Of a stretch of DNA of 64,000 nucleotides, positions 12,101-22,345 are shown piece after piece. Within the stretch, counting starts at the first letter, position 1. Every line of letters begins with the position of its first letter. The translations under genes and the position numbers were made by a program. This DNA is from Ypsolopha sequella (lineage: Eukaryota > Arthropoda > Insecta > Lepidoptera > Ypsolophidae). Under the pieces are notes generated by a model, which was given only the letters and a program-made list of their open reading frames with translations, ran no database searches and had not been told where the DNA came from. The stretch spans positions 771,501 through 835,500 of the forward strand of contig OW203987.1 in NCBI GenBank assembly GCA_934047225.1. Direction: 5' to 3'.

Positions 12101-15100
12101 AAATATATTGACTTTTTGTATATTTATTGTAATAATAGTTATTTGTGCTACAAGAGAGCATTTTGTTGTTGCGAGTGCCGAGTTTGAATCCCGAGCAAGC
12201 GAAGGATTCTATTACTGAATCACGAGCGAAGTTAGCAAATAAATTTGCTCTCGTGTGACACATACAACTTTTCACTTCACTAGCGAGAAAACACAAGATG
12301 TAAAGACACTATATTTTAGAACGAACTTCTGAGAATTCAATGGTTTTTTTCTTTAAATAATGCACCATATAAAAATATAGCATATGAAAAAAAAATTAAG
12401 GAATGTTAATTATTTAATTAGCCGTCAAAAATTGGAAAATCTCTAATAAACCGATCAAAAACGCAAATCAACACAAACATCACGCGGGCGTTTTACTATA
12501 TCCGTTTCTGGTAAAAGTAAATTGGAGTCCATAGTCCAATGGTACAGATTCCATACACGCTAGCTGGCTATACACGGAATTACAAGAAGTTTACCTTGTC
12601 GATGGTATCCGACAAGCTGCAGTACAAGTGTAGTTAAAACTAGTGAGGTGAAAATACATTAACCACACTTAGAGCTAATGCAGGGCCCGGATTTACTACC
12701 GTGACGTACTGTGCTATAGAATTGTTATAATTTTAATTATTTAAACCATTTGTGAAAAGTGCTACACTTGTCAGGCTCGTTATCTGTGTAATTCTTACAG
12801 TACGAGAACACGCAGCGTCTATTTGTTGCCGCTTTGAGCGTGTCAGTTGTTTTTGTTATTGCGTTGACCTGTGATTGGCTGTAGTCGCTTTTAATTCGGA
12901 AAAGTTCGGTTTACGAACTAAGAGGATGGAACCTCGCGAGTCTGGTCGTGCTGTTCTATCAGAGTGTTGTATGCTTGTTAGCTCATTTGATATTTCATTC
13001 CAATTTAAAAGCCATGCTGTGTTATTTGAAAATCCGAGATCCGACTGGTCTGTGAAGTGACGGAATGGACGGTGTCGTGAGACTGGTGTGTTGAGTGAGG
13101 AGTTCAAAGTTAGTTCCAAATAACAATTGGATCAGTCCCAATAGCTCCGGTCCACACACTGTTGGTCGGGTGGTAGTTGTGTGCTCAGTAGAAGCTTGCC
13201 CCCACAGCGTCGGCGGCACTGAGCGGCTACACGCCGAGCAAGACACGCGCCGAGGAGTTCCGGCTGGGAGTGACACGGCACGAGCCCGCCGCCGCCCCCG
13301 CCGCCGCACCCTCCCCCGCCCCGCACAACAAACACGACACAGGTATATTACTTACTCACTGTGTGTTCCGTAATTACTTTAATAAAGTCATCGCTAATGC
13401 GTCTTTATAAGGGCCTATCTATGCACACGGCGTATTTAATACGCGCAGATAACAGTCAGTCCTTAAATGAATGGTCTAAAAATGACAACGTTGTTAGCCT
13501 CCCATTTCCTACTCAATAAGTTGTACACAATGACAACTTTGTTAGCCTCCCATTTCCTACTCAATAAGTTGTACACAATGACAACTTTGTTAGCCTCCCA
13601 TTTCCTACTCAATAAGTTGTACACAATGACAACTTTGTTAGCCTCCCATTTCCTACTCAATAAGTTGTACACAATGACAACTTTGTTAGCCTCCCATTTC
13701 CTACTCAATAAGTTGTACACAATGACAACTTTGTTAGCCTCCCATTTCCTACTCAATAAGTTGTACACAATGACAACTTTGTTAGCCTCCCATTTCCTAC
13801 TCAATAAGTTGTACACAATGACAACTTTGTTAGCCTCCCATTTCCTACTCAATAAGTTGTACACAATGACAACTTTGTTAGCCTCCCATTTCCTACTCAA
13901 TAAGTTGTACACAATGACAACTTTGTTAGCCTCCCATTTCCTACTCAATAAGTTGTACACAATGACAACTTTGTTAGCCTCCCATTTCCTACTCAATAAG
14001 TTGTACACAATGACAACTTTGTTAGCCTCCCATTTCCTACTCAATAAGTTGTACACAATGACAACGTTGTTAGCCTCCCATTTCCTACTCAATAAGTTGT
14101 ACACAATGACAACTTTGTTAGCCTCCCATTTCCTACTCAATAAGTTGTACACAATGACAACGTTGTTAGCCTCCCATTTCCTACTCAATAAGTTGTACAC
14201 AATGACAACTTTGTTAGCCTCCCATTTCCTACTCAATAAGTTGTACACAATGACAACGTTGTTAGCCTCCCATTTCCTACTCAATAAGTTGTACACAATG
14301 ACAACTTTGTTAGCCTCCCATTTCCTACTCAATAAGTTGTACACAATGACAACTTTGTTAGCCTCCCATTTCCTACTCAATAAGTTGTACACAATGACAA
14401 CTTTGTTAGCCTCCCATTTCCTACTCAATAAGTTGTACACAATGACACCCCACATGCCAGGGTAAAAAAAAACTAATTCATTTTCAGTCAATTTTGATAT
14501 GTTTATGTTTGAGGCCCCCCTGAATAATAATGTAATTCCATTTTAATTTCAATATTCGTTTTTGGTTCAACATTTTACACAACATCAAAATGTCAGGTCT
14601 CTATCTCATTTCGTCTTAAGAGCTAGAGACCCGTCACATACGGACGGACGGACAAACGGACAGCAGAGTGACATTAATAGGGCTGTATTTTACCTATTAG
14701 TTACGGAACCCTAAAATTTGCGTGTGCATGCATTACTATAAGTATAGCAAAACGGACTTCGTGAAATAGGATATCTGTAATATTTACTACATTCACTCTC
14801 GTCATGTTACTTTGTAACTACTGTCAATAGGATATCTGTAATATTTACTACATTCACTCTCGTCATGTTACTTGGTAACTACTGTCAATAGGATATCTGT
14901 AATATTTACTACATTCACTCTCGTCATGTTACTTGGTAACTACTGTCAATAGGATATCTGTAATATTTACTACATTCACTCTCGTCATGTTACTTGGTAA
15001 CTACTGTCAATAGGATATCTGTAATATTTACTACATTCACTCTCGTCATGTTACTTGGTAACTACTGTCAATAGGATATCTGTAATATTTACTACATTCA

Positions 15101-15352
15101 CTCTCGTCATGTTACTTGGTAACTACTGTCAATGGAACTTCATTTGGCTGCTCAAATATGCTTTTCAGGTAACAACATTCATAGACCCTGATGGAAATAC
15201 GTGATGCTTTACATGAACATATACATTTAGTTGCAGATAGTGGGGCCGGCTGCGAGGAGGGGGCGATGGAGAGCGACGTGCGGCCGTGCGGGGGGGGCGC
15301 GGCGCGCAGCTGGAGCGAGGCGCGCACGCACCGCACCGACCTGCTCTTTTAG
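5959..15352 (+). CDS. taperin/phostensin-family protein, C-terminal four exons
   Basis: Four exons join in one frame: 5959-6153, 10116-10239, 13208-13342 and 15237-15352, giving 189 residues and a TAG stop. Every junction has AG/GT sites, and phases fit (0, 0, 1, 1). I base the family on motifs in the right order. KLQF at the start of exon 2 resembles the KISF-type RVxF motif that docks protein phosphatase 1 in this family. It is followed closely by TFEYPSE, then by YTPSK in exon 3, and the protein ends in an acidic/aromatic tail (...DLLF) like vertebrate taperin. The family comprises actin-associated PP1-binding proteins. An Asp/Ser-rich segment (DSDSDSETE) lies in exon 1. The 5' exons are missing, since exon 1 opens at a splice acceptor. 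What I infer, not see, is PP1 binding. The family call is by memory of motifs and could be tested by profile search. Confidence 0.72.
6154..6889. other. intron 1, proximal part, no feature
   Basis: Intron sequence, with nothing recognised besides a short (GTTT)n tract near 6464. Confidence 0.5.
6890..7443. mobile_element. foldback DNA element with ~150-bp inverted arms
   Basis: The left arm (about 6890-7040) contains GGTAAGGTTAGGTCTTATAG, ATCGATAACCTTTATGGATC and ACATACGTCGTATTGACTGA. The right arm (about 7285-7443) carries the same blocks inverted, with roughly 10% differences. The 240-bp centre has no open frame. It sits in intron 1 of the taperin-like gene. The superfamily is not determined because I could not fix a target duplication. 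Confidence 0.8.
7478..7908 (+). mobile_element. Helitron-like repeat with a triplicated 106-bp segment
   Basis: A 106-bp block starting ATCAAGTGTGACTGTAGCGG recurs at 7478, 7584 and 7690. The last copy runs on into GATCTTTAAGACTACGCAAC, GATAGAGTGTATCAAGAGGA and a 3' end CCCGTGCGAAGCCGGG, CGGGTCGCTAG/T. A GC hairpin close to a terminal CTAG is the usual 3' signature of Helitrons, and the block order matches a common lepidopteran repeat as I remember it. Confidence 0.6.
8760..9560. repeat. 32-bp tandem array in intron 1
   Basis: About 25 copies of a 32-bp unit, AACGAATACCCTAACTGACT followed by GACAGATCTATC. Variants CCAACAG and TTGACGG recur at scattered positions, suggesting higher-order duplication of blocks. 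Confidence 0.97.
9561..10115. other. intron 1, distal part, no feature
   Basis: Nothing recognised beyond the branch and acceptor region before the exon at 10116. Open frames near 9524-9733 on the minus strand overlap the repeat and look non-coding. Confidence 0.5.
10116..10239 (+). CDS. taperin-like gene, exon with PP1-docking motif
   Basis: 124 bp, from acceptor GTTCCAG/CTGAAG to donor CATATAG/GTGAGA, leaving phase 1. It encodes LKLQF, a hydrophobic-x-Phe docking motif of the RVxF class, then TFEYPSETSL and a Pro/His/Ala-rich tail. The pairing of the KxxF motif with FEYPSE a few residues later is the strongest family evidence in the gene. Confidence 0.8.
10685..11385. repeat. 39-bp tandem array in intron 2
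   Basis: About 18 copies of a 39-bp unit containing AAATTTACCAGCAGG then GTCCGCTGTGATCTCAC. Because 39 is a multiple of 3, the array gives long apparent frames of 13-residue repeats on both strands (for example 10605-11354 +). Those are not supported as genes: they lie inside an intron and are equally open on the other strand. Confidence 0.96.
11386..13207. other. intron 2, distal part, no gene recognised
   Basis: 1.8 kb of AT-rich intron. No recognised repeat family and no convincing exon. Confidence 0.5.
13208..13342 (+). CDS. taperin-like gene, third exon in window
   Basis: 135 bp, acceptor CCCACAG/CGTCGG and donor GACACAG/GTATAT. The two leading bases complete the split Ala codon from the previous exon, and one base is left for the next. 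It encodes LSGYTPSKTRAEEFRLGV, matching in position the SYTP-containing segment of taperin, followed by an Ala/Pro-rich run. Confidence 0.77.
13482..14447. repeat. 48-bp tandem array, about 20 near-identical copies
   Basis: The unit starts ATGACAACTTTGTTAGCCTC, continues CCATTTCCTACTCAATAAGT and ends TGTACACA. The only variation I see is T or G in ACTTTG/ACGTTG. A period of 48 keeps frames open on both strands (13467-14465 + and 13463-14491 -), giving 16-residue repeats; these are repeat artefacts inside intron 3. Confidence 0.98.
14620..14716 (-). repeat. fragment of the GGTTCCGTA dispersed repeat
   Basis: Contains CGGACGGACGGACAAACGGA and ends GTTACGGAACCCTAAAA, the inverse of the start of the repeat at 22622. 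It is a common lepidopteran repeat by my recollection. Confidence 0.5.
14766..15133. repeat. 61-bp tandem array, six copies
   Basis: Unit of 61 bp containing ATAGGATATCTGTAATATTT and CACTCTCGTCATGTTACTTG. The first copy differs by one base (TTTG for TTGG). The array ends about 100 bp before the last exon. Confidence 0.96.
15237..15352 (+). CDS. taperin-like gene, terminal exon
   Basis: Acceptor TAGTTGCAG/ATAGTG; two bases complete the split Asp codon, then 37 codons to TAG at 15350-15352. It encodes an acidic/glycine-rich run and ends SEARTHRTDLLF. The bulky hydrophobic carboxy end after an acidic/basic run is similar to the taperin tail. Confidence 0.76.
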
Positions 15353-16507
15353 CGCTCCTCGGAGAACGGTCAGCTGCTAACTTATCCATCCCACAACCGA
15401 TTATAGTACACTCATTCTGATACTTTCATTACACAATTATTAAATTTATATATAATTAATATTATTCAACAAAACCGTATTACCTATTGAGTGAATTTTG
15501 AACTTAAGTGTTCTGTTTCGATTAATTAGAAAAAGGCGGGTTTTTCACAATCCGGCTGCGAAACCGCTCTTAACCTGTAAAATGGATACGAGTGACGATC
15601 TGCACTGCGACCTATTGTTTTAGCGATAATAACTCTGGAGTACCACCATCTTAGTCGCACACACCACTAAGTTATTCGGGGGAGAGTAAGAGGACAGCAC
15701 ACAACCAGGTACCCCGCCATACCTGGGACCGATTGATGGCGGTATATCGCAGATCGTAGAGTTGGGCATATCATGATCTGCCTGGGCTTATCATATTTCA
15801 GTTAAAACTAAGGATCACTCGTCAAAATTTTCTTTATGATCTGCCTACGACATATACATCCCCAATTGCCGGTCATTATATAAACGGGCAGCGGTGTCAC
15901 TGGTGTGAGTGTTCCGGCACCGCGCTCACCAACCCACCTGCCCAGCGTGTACCTCCAGGAGTGGCGAAATCCTGGAATGACCTATATGCAGCAGTGGTAG
16001 AACCGGGTTTAATTGATGGATAGAGAATTAAGAGGGTAGTTAGATGTACTAGTTTGTTTGGAGACCGATTCATGTACTCATATATGTCCCAACAGTTAGA
16101 GCCGGTAGAGAGCACAAGCAGTCGCCGCCGGACGGTCACAGAGACGAGCGACGACCCGCCGGACGGTGTTTAGTGCATCTCGTGTCGGTTGTCGGTCTAC
16201 ACGTGTGTGTCGGATCTTCATTGTTGAACGTTGCCAAACTGATGGAAATGACATTTTATACAATAATTTTTGTATTTGACTATGTAGTATAACTTTACTT
16301 ATTTATGCATTCCGAAATGATAGTTAATGTATTTGTATCGATTAAAATGTACTTAATTTGTAATAATTAATGGACGAGGGGAATGTTCTTCTCATTATTT
16401 AATTAATTAATGGATGGGGGAATGTCCTTCTCATTATTTAATTGGACAGTACTTTTTTAAAGTACAAGTTAGATTTAGATTCTGATGTATTTATAGAACT
16501 GTTATAT

Positions 16508-16680
16508 TAAAGCCGATTCTAAAGGCTTTAATTTTAGTTTTAGTGCTGTAAAAACTAAATTTTCTTCATTGTAAAATAGTCCCAAACAAACAAACTGTTA
16601 AGAACAGAAGCTTAATTACTTTGGAATAATTGTAGTTTTGACAGAACTAAAACTAAAATTAAAGCCTTCAAAATCGGCTA
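16508..16680. mobile_element. MITE family A, copy 2
   Basis: The left arm reads TTAAAGCCGATTCTAAAGGC and the right arm AAAGCCTTCAAAATCGGCTA, inverse to each other. Both halves also carry AACTAAAATT / AATTTTAGTT. About 173 bp. Confidence 0.85.
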
Positions 16681-18852
16681 CAATGTCAATTTATTTATTT
16701 TAAGTGATCATTATGTGTGAGTGTGAGTACAGACGTCTGACACATTATTGTTGTATGGTACTTATACCGGAGTCGACACTGATCTGGGCTAACGAACTAT
16801 ATTTTGATACATTTCATAAGAGTATCGATAACATATTATTGTAATAGAAACTGAACGAGACGACAACATTCATTTGTATGTTATTTCGTCTCGTTCCCTC
16901 TCTGCTACAATAATGTACTGCGCTGTTCTCTCAATAGACATTCCGTTATGTTGGTATTGAATTGATAATGTTTTAAATTAAAGTTCCACATGTGTTGTTA
17001 ATGTATGACTGACCATAGACAAATAGACAAGACGACACTATTGTACGTTGAATATAAGACATCGGTTTGTGATTCATTCCTAAATATCATTCCCAGTTTT
17101 GTACAATATTGTAACAGTATACAGTTTTGTACCACATCGATTTTATATTGAGCCTCTATATTAGCTGGTAACGAAGCGCCGCTGACAAGTGGCACATGTC
17201 AGTGTCTTGTGAAGAGGCACAAGTTTCCTACTTGTGGACATGAACACGGTTATTGTAATAATTCGATGCTACATGTTTGAAATGTTACATAATGCACAAG
17301 GATTCTACATGTTTGGTGTCGTGTGTGAATCGATGCCCAAATTATATATATAAATGTATTCGGGAGAAGGGTCCACAGCTTGTATGTGTCATATACATTA
17401 CATGTTCGACTTAGACAAAGAGACGCCGAGCTTTGCTTGAACATGAATAACGATTTTATAGATAAGTGCCTGAAACGACCACGTAGCGAGGCGGCAAAGC
17501 ATTTATTATCCTTTAAAGTATTAGCCTAGTCTAGGTTATAGGGGCACACTGTAATAGTGTCATATTAATTTTGTGTATTTTTATGCTGCGGTCATAATTT
17601 ACATGAGATCCTACGTGACCGACCGACACCTCAAAAACATATCGTGTACGACTTCACAATTTTTTGTTATACAATTGCAATATGTATTTAATAATTATTA
17701 ATGAAAAATACAAAGTTACGTAGAATCGTGTAAAATATGGGAGCAGCGCGGGCCGCCCGGCCGCAACTTGCCAATGCCTAGTTATATTGTACCTTACGGG
17801 TACGACATTAGGTTCATAGTCGTATGTTGAAGTTAGTTTAGTTGTACCTTGGGGCGAGCGAATGAACCTCATGCATGACATCTTCAATACTCATCTCGGT
17901 GACCGTATAGTTACTAACTGTTGCTCAATATATTAACTTACTTCACTAATTGGTTAGTTTACATTCTTACCTAGGGAATTGCTTGTCTAATGTACGACAT
18001 GTCGTAACATTGGTGTGTTCTTACAGAATGGATCTTGTTTGTGTAAGACTTATGCTACCTTATACAAAGTGACATTTTATATTTATAGCGGCATTCATAC
18101 TGAAGGCTCGATAAGTGCTCAGTATCAAGTTTCGATGATCCTTTTTGTGAAATTCGTAAATTATATTTTTGAGCTCCCTGTAAACGCAAGCCCAGCCCCG
18201 TGTAATTTACTATGGGAGTTCAACGTTTTATTTTGATACTGATCACTTACGTAACCACCGGTATAAATTTCGCTGTATAAATAAGTGTCACCTTACATAT
18301 ATCGCTCGCTCGCCGCAGGTAAAGTCGCTCACAGAGCGAGCGAACAGTCAGTCGCTCTCTCTCTCTCTCTCTCTCGCTTGATTCGCCAGACGACGCGACA
18401 AGTATTGTTTCATAATGACCTAATGGTCGACCAGATATCGACAGAAGGTCCAGTTTTGTTTATTTAGTTGTAACATTGTGATGTCCACGTATAGTTTGGG
18501 TACAAAATATTATGAGGAGCCGCGAGCTTTATGTAGTCATTATCGTTTATCGTAACTTTATTATAGAACGATGAATTTATTAAGTTAACTGCTAGCATGG
18601 TGTGAGTGTGTGTAGCAGTGTAGGCGGGTCGTGGCGTGAGGATACTACCCGATAATACGAGAACGTACATTATCGGGTAAGATTGCGCTGACCCGCTCCT
18701 CTCCTCTACACGGGAGTCATTGTGCGCGCACGCACCCCACCTACACCTACAGCACGCACACATTAATACTTATAATTATTATATTTATGTAATGTGTATG
18801 ACGGTTCGTTTTATTATGATATCTAAATGTACTGTACTGATGCTGAAATTGC

Positions 18853-18858
18853 AATAAA
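18853..18858 (+). terminator. candidate polyadenylation signal
   Basis: AATAAA followed by a T-rich and then GT-containing stretch (GATCTGTTTAGTTTG). It is a plausible poly(A) site for the taperin-like gene, but 3.5 kb past its stop. Confidence 0.3.
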
Positions 18859-19072
18859 ATACATTTTATACAAGGATCTGTTTAGTTTGATTCAGACTTC
18901 AACTTGTACAAACGGCAGGTCGAGGCGGCAGATTGTGACGTGCATAACGGGTAATAAAACGAAATTTCAATCATATTGGAGGACAGAGTCGTGACGTAAG
19001 TTATTAACATTGGTACTCATAAAATTCACCCCGCGCCCGTATGCTAAAAATAACCCCCAATTTGCAGAGAAT

Positions 19073-19084
19073 CCCCCCCCCCCC
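19073..19084. repeat. C12 homopolymer
   Basis: A run of twelve C. Length of such runs is error-prone in sequencing. Confidence 0.8.
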
Positions 19085-19442
19085 ACAGCCCTAAATACTT
19101 ATAAAATAATTAACTCTAAGCAATATAATATTGCAAAACACGTAATAAGTAGTTACTTACCTATTTCTTTTACACCTGCTGACTTAAACACCACCATTGC
19201 CTCGAAATGTATTTAGGTAGGTAAAAGTACAATAACTTTAGTAAATAGAGTAGGTAAATAAAGTGTAAGTAACTTCCTAAGTAGGTACTTATAGGTATAT
19301 GTGCCCAAATACTAAGTGTTTTCTGACCATCGAAATTCGTTGTTACCGACAATCTGCATTTAGTTTTGTACTAGCCTGCGTTCATATTAATGTGCTGACG
19401 AATCCTTCCTTACGGATAGTGTTTGGCCAGCGATCGCGAATC

Positions 19443-19682
19443 GTGTCACAACTTTACCCTGAAACGGGTATGGAAAGATGTAGGGTCAGGGGGGGGGGGG
19501 GGGGGGCATGATGAGGTAGCTAAGGAATAACAATCACAATACGGCATATTTATTATATTAATTTTTCTTATTTAGTTATGGCAATCGAACTAAAATTTGG
19601 CATAGTATTTGGAAGCATAACAAATTAAATGATTTAAACTATTTTTTTCATACCCGCCCGTGTCAGGGTAAAGTTGTGACAT
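19443..19682. mobile_element. 240-bp element with inverted ends and a G18 run
   Basis: The left end carries GTCACAACTTTACCCTGAAA and CGGGTATG; the right end has the inverse, CATACCCGCC, GTGTCAGGGTAAAGTTGTGA. A run of 18 G lies at 19489-19506. No coding content. Confidence 0.65.
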
Positions 19683-19849
19683 GATTCATTGACCAAACTT
19701 TATTAATGTTTATCGGCAACAGAGATCCAATCTGGGCTTTTTAGTTTTATAAATAGGTAATCAGTATTAAAGTACCTGTTCACTAAACGAGTACTGTCGG
19801 ACGACCACTCGGACACTACTCGTACCGTGTAAACAAACACGTCATCCGA

Positions 19850-20186
19850 GCGCACTCTGACATTGGTAGCATCCAATTAGAGTGCACTCGGACATTGGTG
19901 GCATCCAATTAGAGTGCACTCGGACATTGGTGGCATCCAATTAGAGTGCACTCGGACATTGGTGGCATCCAATTAGAGTGCACTCGGACATTGGTGGCAT
20001 CCAATTATAGTGCACTCGGACATTGGTGGCATCCAATTAGAGTGCACTCGGACATTGGTGGCATCCAATTAGAGTGCACTCGGACATTGGTGGCATCCAA
20101 TTAGAGTGCACTCGGACATTGGTGGCATCCAATTAGAGTGCACTCGGACATTGGAGGCATCCAATTAGAGTGCACTCGGGCGCGGC
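19850..20186. repeat. 32-bp tandem array
   Basis: About ten copies of a unit containing TTAGAGTGCACTCGGACATT then GGTGGCATCCAA, period 32 bp. Single-base variants only. Confidence 0.96.
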
Positions 20187-20235
20187 TCTATTTTTACGAG
20201 CTGACTCTGATATAATTTTAAAAAACAAAATGGCG

Positions 20236-20560
20236 TCAACTAGGAAAAACAAAGCGGAAGCCATATATTGATGGCGGAAGCCAAGAAAAAGTGGATAGTA
20301 GATACTCAAATTGTTCGCTGTTTAGTCTCAAATGATTTTTAAACGTGTATTTATCTTTCTCTTCCACTTTCCAAATAAAATTATTTATAGCACCCAGTTG
20401 GTAACGTTTTAAAATCCATTTTCTGGTCATTATCTTTCTTTAATTTCCTTCTACTTCATGGTTTTGTACTTCAGCCATTAACATGTTTGCAACAATTTCT
20501 ATACATCACAGCAGCATATTAGTCGGTGTCTTCTGTCTTCTTGGTTGGAGAAGACAAAAA
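20236..20560 (-). pseudogene. PIF/Harbinger-type transposase, N-terminal fragment
   Basis: The open part (20236-20430, minus) encodes 64 residues. It contains RKWILKRYQLGAINNF, an acidic stretch, then KNHLRLNSEQFEYLLSTF. That order (W-x-x-R-x-x-G-A, then FxxxLRxxxEQFxxLL) is how many invertebrate Harbinger transposases begin before their helix-turn-helix and DDE domains. The upstream minus-strand sequence has an in-frame stop just before the Met, and everything downstream of LLSTF is missing, so it is a dead fragment. The identification rests on pattern recognition of one short region. Confidence 0.55.
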
Positions 20561-20678
20561 ATGATACTTGGACGCTGAAAACCGAATTTCAAGTGGGCTC
20601 CTATACGATTAGCTCGCGCACTCGATCCGCGAGTACTCATATACAGTGCGCGCCTATCTTTTAGTCGCCTCTGAATGA

Positions 20679-20686
20679 GTTACGAG
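20679..20686. repeat. 8-bp target-site duplication, left
   Basis: GTTACGAG, repeated exactly at 21769-21776, flanking the element 20687-21768. Confidence 0.88.
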
Positions 20687-21108
20687 TAGTGATGCAACGA
20701 ATACTACTTTTACGAATACGAATATCAAACCTACTGTTCGGCGAATACGAATACGAATACGAATATCTCGCCATGGTAATAAAAGACTTATTTACTTGAT
20801 GAATGTTTACTCTTCTAATAATTAAAATTTACAACAGGCAAATTTTTATTTAAAAAACATAAAATTTGTAGATTTTCTGGTTTTAGGCGATTTCTTTTTT
20901 CAGACTGTATGTCCCCAGCCGTTGAATAAAGTCTTTCCGAGGCGACTGTACATGGCTTCAGTGAAAAATATTTTTGGGCGAGTTTTTTTAGACTTGGAAA
21001 ATGGACATCTTCTCGCCAAAAGGCCAGTGGATCAGCAGTCTAGTCTAGAAAGTCTAATACTTACTATCCAACTTTTTGTCGATACAGACCATATATACTT
21101 ACTAGCCG

Positions 21109-21203
21109 TGCGGTCCGAAATAGAATTACAATGGATCATAAGCCATTCACTTCATACTTTCGTAATCGATTTTAGCGATATAAATCTATTTCGGACCGCA
21201 GGG
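21109..21203 (+). mobile_element. MITE family B, copy 1 (nested in hAT)
   Basis: Begins GTGCGGTCCGAAATAGAATT and ends AATCTATTTCGGACCGCAGG. About 95 bp, near-palindromic at the ends, with an interior containing ATCATAAGCCATTCACTTC. Confidence 0.8.
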
Positions 21204-21448
21204 TAGGTAATTTATCGAAGTGTTTCCATATGTCACTTTGTTCTCGTTTACGAGAAGACATTTTCAATTCAACTTCAACTTCTTTAAATTCGCAGCAACC
21301 TCAGAAAATAAATAAAACAATACTCTCTTGCTTGACTTGTGCTCACGACTGACAAATGAAATGAATGAAAGGAAAAGAATGAATGAATCAATCCATGGTT
21401 CGTAATGGTAATGAGAGGGAAACTCCCGGAGCCGCGTAACTGTATAAA

Positions 21449-21546
21449 CCCTGCGTTCCGAAATAGAATTATATCGCTAAAATCGATTACGAAAGTATGA
21501 AGTGAATGGCTTATGATCCATTGTAATTCTATTACGGACCGCAGGG
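21449..21546 (-). mobile_element. MITE family B, copy 2 (nested in hAT, opposite orientation)
   Basis: Almost the exact reverse complement of the copy at 21109, about 98 bp, with a few substitutions (for example TTCCG for GTCCG). The two copies form an inverted pair separated by 245 bp. Confidence 0.8.
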
Positions 21547-21768
21547 AAAGTATGGCCGGGGACTCCCCCGTCGCGTCGTCGTTGCGGTTAAGGGCCTCTG
21601 CACACGTCATATTTTTACGCGCGTTTTTAAAATCTGCAGTAAATAGAGTTGCGTACAAATATATTAGTTTTTAAATATTCGTATTAGTATTCGCCGAATA
21701 CGAATATTCGGTAAATGTCTACTATTCGGCGAATACGAATATTCGTATTCGTATTCGTTGCATCACTA

Positions 21769-21776
21769 GTTACGAG
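21769..21776. repeat. 8-bp target-site duplication, right
   Basis: GTTACGAG, matching 20679-20686. Confidence 0.88.
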
Positions 21777-22272
21777 TGCAAGCTTGCGCAGGTACAGTCA
21801 AGGAAACAATAATATCAACGGTTGATCATTAAATGTTTACTATAAGTGGGAAGGTGTACTTGTTGTACCTACCTATTTAATTATTTATTTATTATTTTAG
21901 TGCAATCTTAACTATATAAATAATACGCATTAATATAAACACCATTTTCCTACATTGTCGCCTTAAAACGCTATAACGTCCGCGAGGCATAACAACAAAC
22001 TAAATCAACAAAACTTTAACAAACTAAAACAACAAATAAAGGCAACAAAAACAATAAACTAAATAAAACAAACAGATTCATCGATAAACTTAACGAATCA
22101 TGGAATTTTTTCCTCGAAGGAACTTTTCATGCAATGCGCGCGTGTGTAGTGTACGGACGTAGCACTAACACTAACGCGTAGCATCCCTCTATAATTTGTG
22201 TACTAACGCATAGTGTTGACACCTGCGAACGGGGGCGCCCTCGCTCCTGTAAAGTCCCCCGGACACCGTAAA
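21777..22272. other. no gene; low-complexity AAC-rich stretch
   Basis: An A/C-rich tract of repeated AACAA/AACTAAA motifs spans about 21990-22080. Nothing else recognised. Confidence 0.5.
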
Positions 22273-22345
22273 ACGGCTATTGCGTCGCCGCGTTTATGGA
22301 AACCCTTCCAGTATTCAGAACCCCAGTACTTCTGAGCTGCGGGAG
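22273..22345. repeat. 73-bp inverted repeat, left arm
   Basis: Pairs with 24212-24287. Shared blocks read TATTCAGAACCCCAGTACTT and GTTTATGGAAACCCTTCCAG here, inverted in the partner with scattered mismatches. It may mark the ends of an old ~2-kb element later invaded by others. Confidence 0.65.

Larger units (their letters stand above)
15353..18858 (+). other. probable long 3' UTR and flank of the taperin-like gene
   Basis: No coding exon is evident for 3.5 kb. It holds a MITE at 16508-16680, a (CT)n tract at 18352-18374 and a short hairpin (ACCCGATAAT...ATTATCGGGT) at 18646-18680. The first clear AATAAA I find in good context is at 18853-18858, so transcription may end there. How much is really UTR is inference. 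Confidence 0.35.
20687..21768. mobile_element. non-autonomous hAT-type element, 1082 bp
   Basis: The ends are TAGTGATGCAACGAAT and ATTCGTTGCATCACTA, perfect inverse over 16 bp, continuing into (GAATAC)-rich subterminal repeats on both sides. An exact 8-bp duplication (GTTACGAG) flanks it, which is the hAT hallmark. The inside has no intact transposase. It contains two family-B MITEs at 21109 and 21449. It inserted next to the Harbinger fragment. Confidence 0.88.

Noticed and set aside
13463..14491. 332- and 342-codon repeat proteins
   Set aside because: Products of the 48-bp array; both strands are open across the same bases and there is no splice or start support.
15897..16139. 80-codon minus-strand frame after the taperin-like stop
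   Set aside because: No recognisable domain and no splice context; probably 3' UTR.
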